Shown one piece after another: positions 33,255 to 64,000 of a DNA stretch of 64,000 bases; position 1 is the first letter of the stretch; each line of letters starts with the position of its first letter. Under the pieces are notes generated by a model, which searched no databases, was not told the DNA's origin, and saw only the letters and a list, made by a program, of their open reading frames with translations. The stretch is from Enoplosus armatus. Its lineage: Eukaryota; Chordata; Actinopteri; Centrarchiformes; Enoplosidae. The stretch spans positions 4,487,921 to 4,551,920 of the forward strand of contig NC_092181.1 in the NCBI RefSeq assembly GCF_043641665.1. Reading direction: 5' to 3'. The translations under genes were made by a program, and so were the position numbers.

Positions 33255-34640
33255 ACAGCAGTGGAAGAGGTATTCAGACTTTACTTTTACTTAAAGTAGC
33301 AGTACCTCAAGGTAAAACTCCAGCATACAAAATTTGACTAATTAAGCAGTAAAATGATTGCATTTAATTAAGTATTAGCAGAAAAATGTCCACACAGTAT
33401 GAAGAATAAAAGTGCTCATTATAAAAAGTGACCCATGTCAGTGTTACATTGTATTATTGTATTATTATGGATGCATGACTGTGGGCCTTTATGCAGCATT
33501 TTCTGTTGCAGCTGGTTAGTTGTTTCCAAAACTCTTGTGGAGTACTAAGTTGTATAAAGCCTGACAAGGAGGGAAAATGCCTGGATAGAAATAAAGACAA
33601 TGTTTCTGGTTCTGATGCATCAATTTCTGTCCTTTTTTTTTTTTTTTAATTGTCCACCGTGACTCTGACAACGTTATAGTGAGAGTGCAATGCAAAATCA
33701 TTGGAGTATTCTTCTAAACTTTGCTTTATTTGCAGATTATATCATTTTATATTGTTGTAGTATTGTTGAATACTGTGGAAAAAGAATTGTAACTTCTTAA
33801 GAGTTGGTTTAATTTTACAAACTATCTCAGCATATAAACCCAAACTCATCATCTTTTACACAATTACGAAACAAACTTTTGAGAAGTTGAAATTGAAAGA
33901 GGGACTGAAATCATGTTCGGGAGTGATTATAGATATAAGATATAGATTATGCTGGAAACTAGATGTAAATTATGTCAAAGCAGAGATGTCAAATATACTG
34001 TATGAAATTAAATCAGGCCTCTTGCTCACTTATACTTCAATACATTATTTACTGTGTAAACGTATGGGGAAAGACACAAAACAAACATAAATACGATCTT
34101 CTGCTTAAAAAGAGAGGTATAAGAGTTGTAAATAAAAGTATGTATTAAGAAACCACTGTTTATTAAATGTAAGGCTCTCAATTGAGCCTACCTGATATAG
34201 TATAAAAAGGGTCAGGACTTATATACAAAGTATTAAGTATTGTATTTCTGGAACAGCTGTTGTGAGGAAGTGAAAATGACTAGATGTTTAATGTTTTAAA
34301 TAATTTAATGGACAAATATGAACATGTATGATCAGAATGACATGTTGCCATTACTGTGGTAGGAACAGTGTAACATTGTGTGTGATGTTAAATAGGTAGT
34401 GTTCTGTTAAAATGGTTTTAATGACTTTATACACTGCTGGGCAGTTTAATCTATAGCAAGGCATCCCATTTGTAAAAACTGATCATATTTGTAAAACCTT
34501 GATCTTCAAATGAAATTGCAACTACAGCTGTCAGATAAATGTAGCATTAGTAGCATAGAAGTATATAAAGTAGCCTGTAATGGAAATACCCAAGCAAAGT
34601 ACAAGTACATTAAAATTGTACTTGAGTAAATGTACCACTG
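33255..34640. mobile_element. MITE-like element, copy 2, interrupted
   Basis: Starts cagtggaagaggtattcaga and ends gagtaaatgtaccactga, the same end pattern as the copy at 5283-5684. Inner words shared with that copy (acactgctgggcagtttaatc, agctgtcagataaatgtag, gtagcctgtaatggaaatac) return only after about 34420, so roughly 0.9 kb (about 33480-34405) appears inserted. I could not identify the inserted sequence. Confidence 0.55.
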
Positions 34641-36750
34641 AGAAAATACATATATATGTACATGTATCTTACAACATTTGTGATGTTCTAAAGTACATTT
34701 TCCCAGCCCTCACACATCACAAATACGTCTGAGTATGATTTCTGTAGCTGATGAACTTCACAAGGCTTTGAAATATATGAAGTATTTCATCATTTGCATA
34801 TTTGCCAGCATCCCTCTCCTGTGTGTCATGCTTTGCAGAGGGATGGAATACCAAGTAGCTATTTCATCTGACCAGCCTTCCCTACAGGATAACCTATCAT
34901 GTCTCTCCATCAGCATTCATTGTGTGTGGACAGCGCTGGGAGAGTTACATCCTGAATCTGAGGCCTATATGCACACGCAGCTTACAATGTTTTTTTATGC
35001 AAATGATGATGTCATGATTTTAATAGAGAACAGATAAAAAGAAAAGGCAGATGATTGGAGTCATTAGAGCGAGAAAGTATAGCTAGAAGGAGAAGCAGAG
35101 AGGATTTACACAGGTTGAATTAGAGGAAAACGTAAAGGAATTGAGAGAAAAAGGGAGAAATTAAAAAGAAAGAGGGAGCAGAGCATGGAGAAACAGAGGC
35201 GATGTAATTGTGAAATGGAGAGAGAAAGGAAACAAGAGGAGAGAAGAGAGGGGGCGTTAAAACCACATTTCCCAGAGGATCTTTTGGTAAGGCTGCGTTG
35301 AGAAAACTGCCAAAACTCTTTACACACACATTCCCGCACTGGCACGCACATATACACGGTTCACTTCTGCCAAGTCATATGAGATACACCAACACACGCT
35401 GGATGGAGGGATGTGGGAATATTTGTGTGCATGTGTTTGTGTGAACAGGATTTATAGTAACATTCAGTGAGTGGTGGAAACAGACAGAGCTCGGAGGAGA
35501 GAGAGAGAGAGAGAGAGAGGGAGAGAAACACTGGCTCCTCTCCTCCGTCTCCTCTGGTGGGTTGGATCTTGCCGAGGCCAAACCCTCCGACGCCGGCTTT
35601 TGAGAATTGGGGGGGGGGGGGGGGGGGGACACAGGAAGAGGCTCAGGAAAGAAAAACGGCTGGAAGGATTCCTTCTTCCCACACATAAATGCACTCTTGA
35701 TCACATGTGCGTACACATGAAAGTACACACACACACACACACACACGGAGCAGAAAGGAGCCTTTGGAAGGCTTCCTGTTTCCCCACACATTCTCACACA
35801 CACACCCACTCGTCATCACGTTTCAGTTCTTGGCATCCTCCTTTCTCCTCCAAGCCCAGAATATGACATGGCTTTTGGGGTTGCATCTCAGCTGCATACA
35901 CACAATTAGCCTCGCAGTACAAGACATATGGCGAACAAAATCAAGCAGCATTTCAAACATTTGACAGACAAAGATAACCAAAGGACCACATGGCGATTTA
36001 CTTTGTGGTACCTGTTTGAAGGTACAGAGAGGAAACTTTTTTTTCAATATCCTGATGTTTTCATTTGTGGATTTGAAAAGATCAGTTTTCGGAATTAGTT
36101 TTCCTTGCTTCTTTTTGAACCGTCAGATTGTCAAAGAAAGGGAAACAGCTTAGGCTTTTCTAACCAAGCCAAAAGGAAATCTCTCACCCTTTACTGTCTC
36201 AAAGCCATTCTGGTGCTCATTTGGCACAGTCAGTTGGATATTTTGGTGTGCTGTGCACCATGGTGTGGCGAGCCATTTCTGGGGTGTGTTTTCCACAAAC
36301 ATCCCCCTCTGTGATGGCCTTTCTGGAGTCAGACGATCTAAAAGCTATAATCCTCTACTTAGGGTATCAGCGGATGGAAAAGTCAGGAAAATAAGTCCTT
36401 GTTTTTCACTATTAATCTGGCAAAGCCTATAAGTCCCCTCATGCCTCTATGTAGTGATATGATTATGGCATGGTGACTATTACTGCATGATTAGTAGCTG
36501 TGAGTAGCTGGGTCAGTCAGATTGCATTATGGGATGTTCTGTTGTTTTGTATGGTCTGTGCAGAAACCAATGGAGGATTGTTTTTTCGTTCATGTGTGTC
36601 AGCGTGAGTGTGTGTGCGCCAGTAGGATGAATTACACAGGTATTGATGCCACCCTGGCTTGCAGTTCTCTACAGGTTTGATATGCAATGCCAATTCTCCA
36701 AATGGCTAACACGACACGTGAAATACCGTACACACACATGCAACATATAC
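34641..36750. other. Spacer upstream of the LIM gene, simple-sequence rich
   Basis: No supported exon. It includes (GA)n at 35500-35519, a run of twenty G at 35609-35628 and (CA)n at 35726-35746. Confidence 0.4.
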
Positions 36751-36759
36751 TGACTAACT

Positions 36760-37090
36760 GACTAGTGGTAAGTCGGTCGATCAATTGTTCAGTCCAGACT
36801 GAAATACGTCAACAACTATTTTGTACAGACATTCATGGTACCCAACTTTCGTGATTCCTTGATTATTCCTCTAGTGCTTCTAGTGAAATGTCCCGACATC
36901 TACCAGATGGATTGGCACAAATTTTGGTACAGACATTCATGTCCCCCTCAGGATGGATTATAATAGCTTAACTTTGGAGATTTCCTGAATTTTCCTCCAG
37001 CTTCATCACCAGGTCAAGTTTCGAATGTGTGCAGTACTTTGGTTTATGACCACATACCTGCAAAACCAATCTCATCAGCCTCAGCTGTAC
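36760..37090. repeat. Dispersed percomorph repeat
   Basis: The words gtacagacattcatggt, ctagtgaaatgtcccgac, ttggtacagacattcatg, tttggtttatgaccacatac and cagcctcagctgtact are in the order of a repeat common in perch-like genomes. Diverged; family name unknown. Confidence 0.55.
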
Positions 37091-38560
37091 TCTCACAACC
37101 CACAGAACTTGATATTACATTCTAATAAAGACGTTAGAAGGCCCTGAATATATCAGACTGAATCTGGTGAAAATGTGTATAAAACTATGTACGAGACATT
37201 TAAAATATTTCATTTGATGAATGAGCCCTAAAAGATGTGTTTTTCTTGGGTTTACATATTTCACTAAATGTCATATAGCTTCAAGGCAGATTTGGAACAG
37301 GCTGATACAGAATGTGAAGTACATGAAACAGTCAGTCTGTGTGGAATAAGATGACTTTAATAACTTTAATGATGTTAAGAGGAAACAAAAAAGGAGTAGT
37401 GTGTATTACGCAAATGATAAGCTCATTATACACAGTTTCAGACTTCCAGAGTCGACCTTGGTCACTCAGCAGGGCTCTGAGGGTATAGTGCTCAGTTCTC
37501 GAGCCTGGTCCCACCAATTGTTTAGATCTGCTTGGGGGAAACAGAAAGACAGGCAGAAGGAAAGAACCTAATGTGTTGCTTCTTGCCTGTGCATTCTTGG
37601 CATAGCTCTTTGCCCTTTTCATTTTTTGACTGTGATTTTTTTTTTCTCCCTTGCTTTAATAGTGAAGCCAAGGGTCCACAGCCAGCCAAGTCCCACCGCT
37701 CCAGTCTGGCTAAGCCACAGAAAGCTTGGCTTCCTCCACTCTCTGCTCCCTCTCTCATTCTCCATGTATGACTACAGTATGCGTCCCTCTTGCTGTCTCT
37801 CCTATTTGTCTCCTTCCTTTCTGTTTTCTTTTTTTGTGTCTGTCTGCATTGGTCAATCTGCCTCTTTGTCTCAATTTCTCTTCTCTTGTTCTCTTCTAAC
37901 AAACACATACACACCACCCTCTTTATTTCCCTGCCTGTCAGTCTGTCACAGCCAGCGGACTGGTTTAGCAGGCGGGGTTCAGCTGGGCTCCACAAACACA
38001 TGGCTCTCAATCTGCCTTCTTGTGTGTGCTGGAATGGTATTTCTTTTTCTACGCTGTTCATGCTTTCTATTTAGTCTTCTTTTAATTTTACGGACATGTT
38101 TTAAAGAAAGTAAAATATTTTTACACTTATACATATGGACGAGGCAGCATGCTGTATGTGGCCATATGTGTTTCTTTTTTGTAGTGAACTTTGCATCTAG
38201 ACTAACACATTTCAACCACTTGGATCATCTGAAATGTCTTTATTGTCACATTTGACCTTGCAGCGACATGTCATGTAAAATTCAGATGCTTCTCAGAAGA
38301 CACTCTGTCTTTTTCTACACAATACGAATCAATGTGAGTTGAATGTATCCGTAAGAGACAGCGTTGGCAATTTGCTCCTCTCTGTCTCTCAAGTGAAATT
38401 GAATTATAGATCAAGAACCCCTTGTGAGCACTATAAACTGAAATCTCCAACTCAAACAAAGCCTGTTCCCTCTTCTACTACGCCCATTTCTATCTGATCA
38501 GCACCATTCATTCCGCCACTTAGACGAGAATCTAATTAGACCAGAATATCAATATTAAAA
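37091..38560. other. Spacer, nothing recognised
   Basis: A 209-codon plus-strand ORF at 37626 and a 179-codon minus ORF at 37522 overlap each other and show low-complexity content with no family match, so I do not call a gene. Confidence 0.4.
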
Positions 38561-38564
38561 CACA

Positions 38565-39095
38565 TATCTGCCCCCCCTCCCTCCTCTCTCTCTCTTTGTT
38601 TCTCTGCTCTTCCCTACAGCTGGTGAGAGTATGGTTTGTGGCTGCCCCTCCCCCAAGCATTTGAACAAGCCAATAAGAGAGCACGTCAGCAAAATAACCC
38701 CCCCTCCACACACCATCCCTCCTTTTCCCTTACCACCCCATCCATTCCCAACCCCATCCCCCAGAGCCCTCTCTACACCCCATCCCCCTTTCCTACCACC
38801 CCTAACCCACTTACTCATCCTGCCTCCACCCTCCCACACACCCACGAGACTTCCCCACCCTCTCTACTTTCTCACCCGTGCTCACCCTCCCTAGTAACTG
38901 CTCCCTAGTCTTCTTCCCCTTCCTCTCACTCTACTTCCCACTCACCCTTTTTCCTGGACACCCTTTCTTCAAACTCCCTCCCCTTCATTACACCCACTCG
39001 CCATTTTCCTTATCCCCATCTCTGCCGCTCCCCTTCCTTCCCCAACCTTTCTCTCTCCTCCCTCCCTCCATCTCTCCTCTCTCTTCTGTGGCCTT
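38565..39095. repeat. 530-bp polypyrimidine tract
   Basis: The plus strand is overwhelmingly C and T, mostly CCT, CCC and CTC words, except for a mixed island at about 38622-38695. It lies about 1.5 kb before the inferred start of the RNF38/44 gene. Confidence 0.8.
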
Positions 39096-39174
39096 ATCTT
39101 ATGAATATCGGTAGCACACTGGGTGAAAAATTGATCCTCCCCGCCTGTCTGTGGACGCTGCCACAGCGCATTAG

Positions 39175-39176
<2 letters not shown>

Positions 39177-39226
<50 letters not shown>
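39177..39226. repeat. (GT)25 microsatellite
   Basis: Uninterrupted GT run. Confidence 0.97.
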
Positions 39227-39227
<1 letters not shown>

Positions 39228-39553
39228 AGGCTTGCTGCTTGCGGGAGAGAGGGAGGGAGGAGAGGAGGAGTGAGGGAAGGAGGGTGGGAGGGATATTTGC
39301 ATATCATCAAAGTATGGAAAGGGAGTGTAATGAGGAGAGAATGTGTGTGTGTTGGGAGTATGTGTGTATTAGGAGTGGTGTTGATGGGTTGGGGTTGAGT
39401 GTGTGTGAAATGAGAGAACAAGACCAAGGGAATAGGGTAAGGGAGGTGAGATGGACTGGGATGGGTTTAGGTGTGTTTGTGTGTGTGTGTGAAAGAGAGA
39501 GAGAGAGGACAGGCAGACAGACAGACAGAGATCATATGCATGTGTGTGTGTGT

Positions 39554-39555
<2 letters not shown>

Positions 39556-39597
<42 letters not shown>
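39556..39597. repeat. (GA)n with duplicated flank
   Basis: The block from about 39489 (GAAAGAGAG, then gacaggcagacagacaga and atcatatgcat) recurs at 39553-39626, so a GT-GA-unique unit of about 65 bases is tandemly duplicated with different GA lengths. Confidence 0.8.
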
Positions 39598-39599
<2 letters not shown>

Positions 39600-40349
39600 A
39601 GGCAGACAGACAGAGATCATATGCATATATCTATCACACCCCTCACATATCCACAACGAGGATGCATAGAATATCAACACTACACGTTATTTACACTAGT
39701 TTATGTCAGAAATGTTTCATATATGGGTCATAACCTTTGACAAAACAGCCCTTAAATGTTTTCACAGAAAAGTGTTACGCTCTCTTTTCCTTCACCAAAT
39801 GCTGGGAAAGAAATTGCCATATCCCAACACATTTCTCTCTTGTAAGAACCTAAGGAGCTCAGTCGGTTTGTGCAGGGATGAACAAACCGGTTCTATCCGT
39901 GATAAATTTTGCTCAGGTCACACAAGCCGAACCGCCTCCTTTAGCCTTGGTCGTAAAAATTTAATTAGGCTAATTTATTTCAGACGTGGGCTAAATAAAC
40001 CTTTTTTTTTGTTTGTCACTCATTATTTTCTTCCCGTCTCCCTGTCTTGTTTTCTAACCACTGTAAAATGGTATGCAACTTTTGCAAACACAGCAAATAC
40101 TTATTTTTAAAGCGAACTTTCGGCTCCAGAGGAAACAGCTGCAATGGGTAGGCTTGGTATTTGTAAATAAATAATTTAAAGCCCCCTTTAGCCTGCCTCT
40201 CTGCTATCCACGGCTTCTGATTTAACAGGAGACATAATCGATTGCCGATCCCCAATGCGTTCATATTACCAGAAAACTGGTTATAAAGTCAAGCGAATGA
40301 AAACAAATTATTTTGAACACTTTTAAATAATGTTTATAGTTTTGTTCTC

Positions 40350-40586
40350 GGTGAGTGTGTGGGAAAGGCGTATGCTCAAAACAACTACACACGCTATCTG
40401 TTTTCCGGTATCGATTGGGCAGGCCTGGTGAAATCCGACTTAAGCGTTGACGGTCTGTCACATTTCACGCTGACACCAAGCGAACACAGGGCTCATACAC
40501 ACACATTCACATACACTCACACGCAGAGCTCACCATATTATCGACAGATCCGAGTCAGGAGTACAGTCGAGGAGAGCACATTGAAG
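40350..40586 (+). other. Probable noncoding first exon of the RNF38/44 gene
   Basis: A splice donor of consensus quality (TTGAAG followed by GTAAGT) ends at 40586, and the sequence turns CpG-rich from here to 42.3 kb. The next acceptor on this strand that leads into the coding exon is at 41612-41613. I infer an untranslated first exon ending at 40586; its 5' border is a guess. Confidence 0.5.
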
Positions 40587-41693
40587 GTAAGTTGTTGTAA
40601 AAAAAACTACTCTGGGAAGGGGAATTAGACCGGGTTTCAGTGGTAGACTCAGAGGCGGGGTCATTCCTTAAGATCGTGTTAATTTTAGCCGTGGTTCTTT
40701 CTTTGTAATTTTAGGTTGACCACTTTTTATCTTTCTCTGTGCGCTTTGCTGTGTGCCCCTTTCCTGTTGGGAAAGCATTACCCGGTCACCCTAACTCAAT
40801 GAAATCACCACGAATAAGTTTTTCTAAAGCCTTTTCGTTTTGTTTCTATTAACCAAGCAATTTAAAGGGATTCGAGGCGTGGGTGGCTAGCTACGGATTT
40901 TTTTCTGTGTTGGTCGGTGGAGGAGGAGGGGTTGGTACGGCTTGCCAAGCTAGCGAACGATGTTACGCAGACTGGCTAAACAAGTTTAAATGGTTGTTAA
41001 AGTGGACAAAGTTGCCTTAAACTCGGTTCGGGGATAAATACGAGTATGAGAGTGCGACCGGATATGCTAACACCGTTGTTGTACGATTAGAATAAGCGTA
41101 ATAACGCGTTTATCACAGTATGCTATGCGCACTAACGTTAGCATGCCCCCCCACCAACCAACGTTAGCCTCCTGTGAGCTAACGAGCCGTGGTCGTACTC
41201 GCTGCTCGGTTGATATGAACTAAACGTCGCTGGTGAACCATGATATTTAACGTTACTGTCCCGTGGAAGTAGTCTTTTTAACCTATATTACCGATCCGTG
41301 GCCACAGTTCCGTTTAGTTAAAAACACGACATATCGTTGTTATCTCGAACAGACAACGTAGTTTAGTTGTGGAACAGGTTTTGGGGAATCACACAGTGTT
41401 CGGTAGCTAACGTTACTTTGACAAACTTGAGGGAAGTAGCTACCTCAAAGCTACAACTCAAACACATGCTTGTCAACATGAGCAGTGGTGGTTTACATTA
41501 GGTGTTTGTGAAAACCGTTTAACCGGGTGAATGTTTTGATTTGCAGTCTAACAAAGAGTGTCCCACAGCTCAGTTTTTCAGTTAGCCACTCTCCAACTTT
41601 ATTATTTAAACAGGGACTCAAGGCTTCTTCTGTGAGAGGAAACGAGAGGAAAACGCAGAAAAAAAAGAAACGGAGGAAATCCCCCGAAAGGAA

Positions 41694-62514
<20,821 letters not shown>

Positions 62515-64000
62515 CCTCGCATCAACACCCAACACACACAATCCCTGACTCCCCTTTTGGATGCACCAACCAATCAGTGAACTTCTCTCCTTCTATCATA
62601 CTCCTCCACTCACACGTTCTGCCACTTAACTGGGACCAGTGCTCCTTACTATGTCGCTCGTTATTCCCCAGGACACTGAACAGTAATTCTCATCTAGGAT
62701 CAGCAACTTTCTACTGACTCATGCTCACTTCATTGCTGGACTTCCTAGGCCTTCTTTTTTTGGACTATTACGCCCCTTCTACTCTGCCTTCTCCTCATGG
62801 TTACTCCTTACTATGAATGGCCTTTGAAACACATACACACAGTGTCATGTGCAGGTGGACATACAGTATATATATATATACACATACATACACATATACA
62901 TATATATATATATATATGTATATGTGTATGTATGTGTTTGTTTTTTTTCAACTCCCTCCAAACTGATGTGACCTGTTCAGCCTTAGGTGATGGACATAGA
63001 AAAAGACTTCTTTGAAAACCTTCTATATAGTTTTACTAACGAACATGTAGGGAGAATTGGCAGTCCAAAGATTATGATAATCTCATTGTTATTATTCTGG
63101 TTATAATTAAGCATTCTCATCTTGGCTTGCAGAGGCTGTTCTTTTTACTAGACTCATTATAATTGCAGTTGGGCAGGATCAGTCCATCTTCATTTCTGTG
63201 TGTGTGTTCTTGCATTCCTCAGCATGAGAGCAGTCTGTGTGGGGTGAAAACAAAGTTACTGTATACTGTGGGTCAAAGAGTGAGCTACTTTGGAACAGTG
63301 AAAAATATACTTCTATTTTCTCTATGCGTGTCCTTGCGTGTGTGTGTGTGTGTGTGTGTGTGCGTGTGTGTCACTCTTCCTGTGGTATTTATACAGTTCA
63401 TGTGGTACAGTGCATTGACTTCCTTAATCCTGTTTTTTTTTTTCTCTCACTCTATACCAGATAGATTTAGACTCACTGGAGGTTGAGGGTAATTTCAGAC
63501 CTTTATGGCCAAGATTTGTTCAGAATGCAAAGTTTAAAAATCAGGTGTTGGACCAGGAACACCTCCAGGGAAGTTAACAGTGCTATTTGTGTCATGTTTC
63601 TTTTTTTTTCTTTTTTTTTTCTTTAAGCCACACATCATTACACGCTCTACAACTTTGACTCCATCACTCCATATCTGCCCATCTGCATTGTTCTTGTCTC
63701 AAACGAGTGAACACTGGAGGCTTTTTTTGTGATACAGTATGTGCTAACCTAAAGAAAATGCATCAGGACCATTTATCTCTTTCTCGACATATCCACTAAG
63801 CTCTCCCCCAAGGCACATTATGTGAATACAGTTGGATCTTACAGAGCTGTAAAGGTGGACGCAAAACATTCATACATGCTGAGCTTACTAGCCTTCTTAT
63901 GGGAATGAGGCATTTGAAAATATACATCTATATCTGTCTTGGTACCCAAGCAGCTTTCTGTAAGTGTGTGTGCGTGTGTGCGTGTGTGTGGATCCAATTT
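62515..64000 (+). other. 3' UTR of the RNF38/44 gene, open at the window edge
   Basis: No other coding exon follows the stop at 62512-62514, and I find no AATAAA before the end of the window, so the transcript probably continues past 64000. The stretch holds a 56-bp perfect palindrome (62881-62936) and two GT-rich microsatellites (63338-63370, 63964-63990). Confidence 0.55.

Noticed and set aside
34735..35037. 100-codon ORF with FFYANDDV, slightly like a reverse-transcriptase YADD box
   Set aside because: Isolated, with no other reverse-transcriptase motifs nearby; likely chance.
37522..38255. Two long overlapping ORFs on opposite strands (209 and 179 codons)
   Set aside because: Low-complexity composition, no family resemblance and no splice or promoter context; openness follows from the pyrimidine bias.
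38600..38650. Exon-like signals ccctacag followed by ctggtgagag
   Set aside because: The space between acceptor and donor would be only three bases; chance in a pyrimidine-rich tract.
39703..40110. 135-codon plus-strand ORF upstream of RNF38/44
   Set aside because: No recognisable motif or family resemblance and no support as an exon.

Overview
The window looks like a stretch of a teleost (probably percomorph) nuclear genome. The genes are split into short exons with GT-AG introns, their products are vertebrate-specific, and the spaces between exons are full of long (CA/GT)n microsatellites and of dispersed repeats that I recognise as common in perch-like fishes. There is no operon, phage, CRISPR or other prokaryote-style structure.

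Layout. Positions 1-9.4 kb are intergenic and repeat-rich: decayed non-LTR retrotransposon pieces at about 1.0-1.55 and 2.8-3.5 kb, a MITE-like element at 5.3-5.7 kb, and a TATA-plus-splice-donor signal at the left edge that may be the first exon of an unseen plus-strand gene. From 14.83 down to 9.76 kb (minus strand) lies a complete nine-exon htra3: secretory signal, IGFBP and Kazal modules, trypsin-like protease, PDZ. From 27.81 down to 17.85 kb (minus strand) lies a complete eleven-exon pi4k2b, a type II phosphatidylinositol 4-kinase. From 32.18 down to about 29.92 kb (minus strand) is a small CRIP-like single-LIM-domain gene; its first three coding exons are clear and its last is only a candidate. 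From about 40.5 kb to beyond 62.5 kb (plus strand) is an RNF38/RNF44-family RING-H2 ubiquitin ligase with a CpG-rich 5' end, a long low-complexity first coding exon, an 11 kb second intron and a cluster of exons at 58.7-62.5 kb; its 3' UTR appears to run off the right edge.

The four genes act in separate processes (secreted proteolysis, phosphoinositide signalling, a LIM adaptor, ubiquitination), and I see no sign that they form one pathway. HTRA3 and PI4K2B are both on human chromosome 4p, so their linkage here may be an old syntenic remnant. All exon borders were read by eye from splice signals, phase continuity and remembered family sequence, without alignment software.

I found no convincing undescribed biological system. 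The items most worth checking are alternative, phase-preserving splice options in htra3 and in the ring-finger gene, the unassigned LIM gene, several perfect snap-back hairpins and a 56-bp palindrome, and an exact 114-bp tandem duplication.
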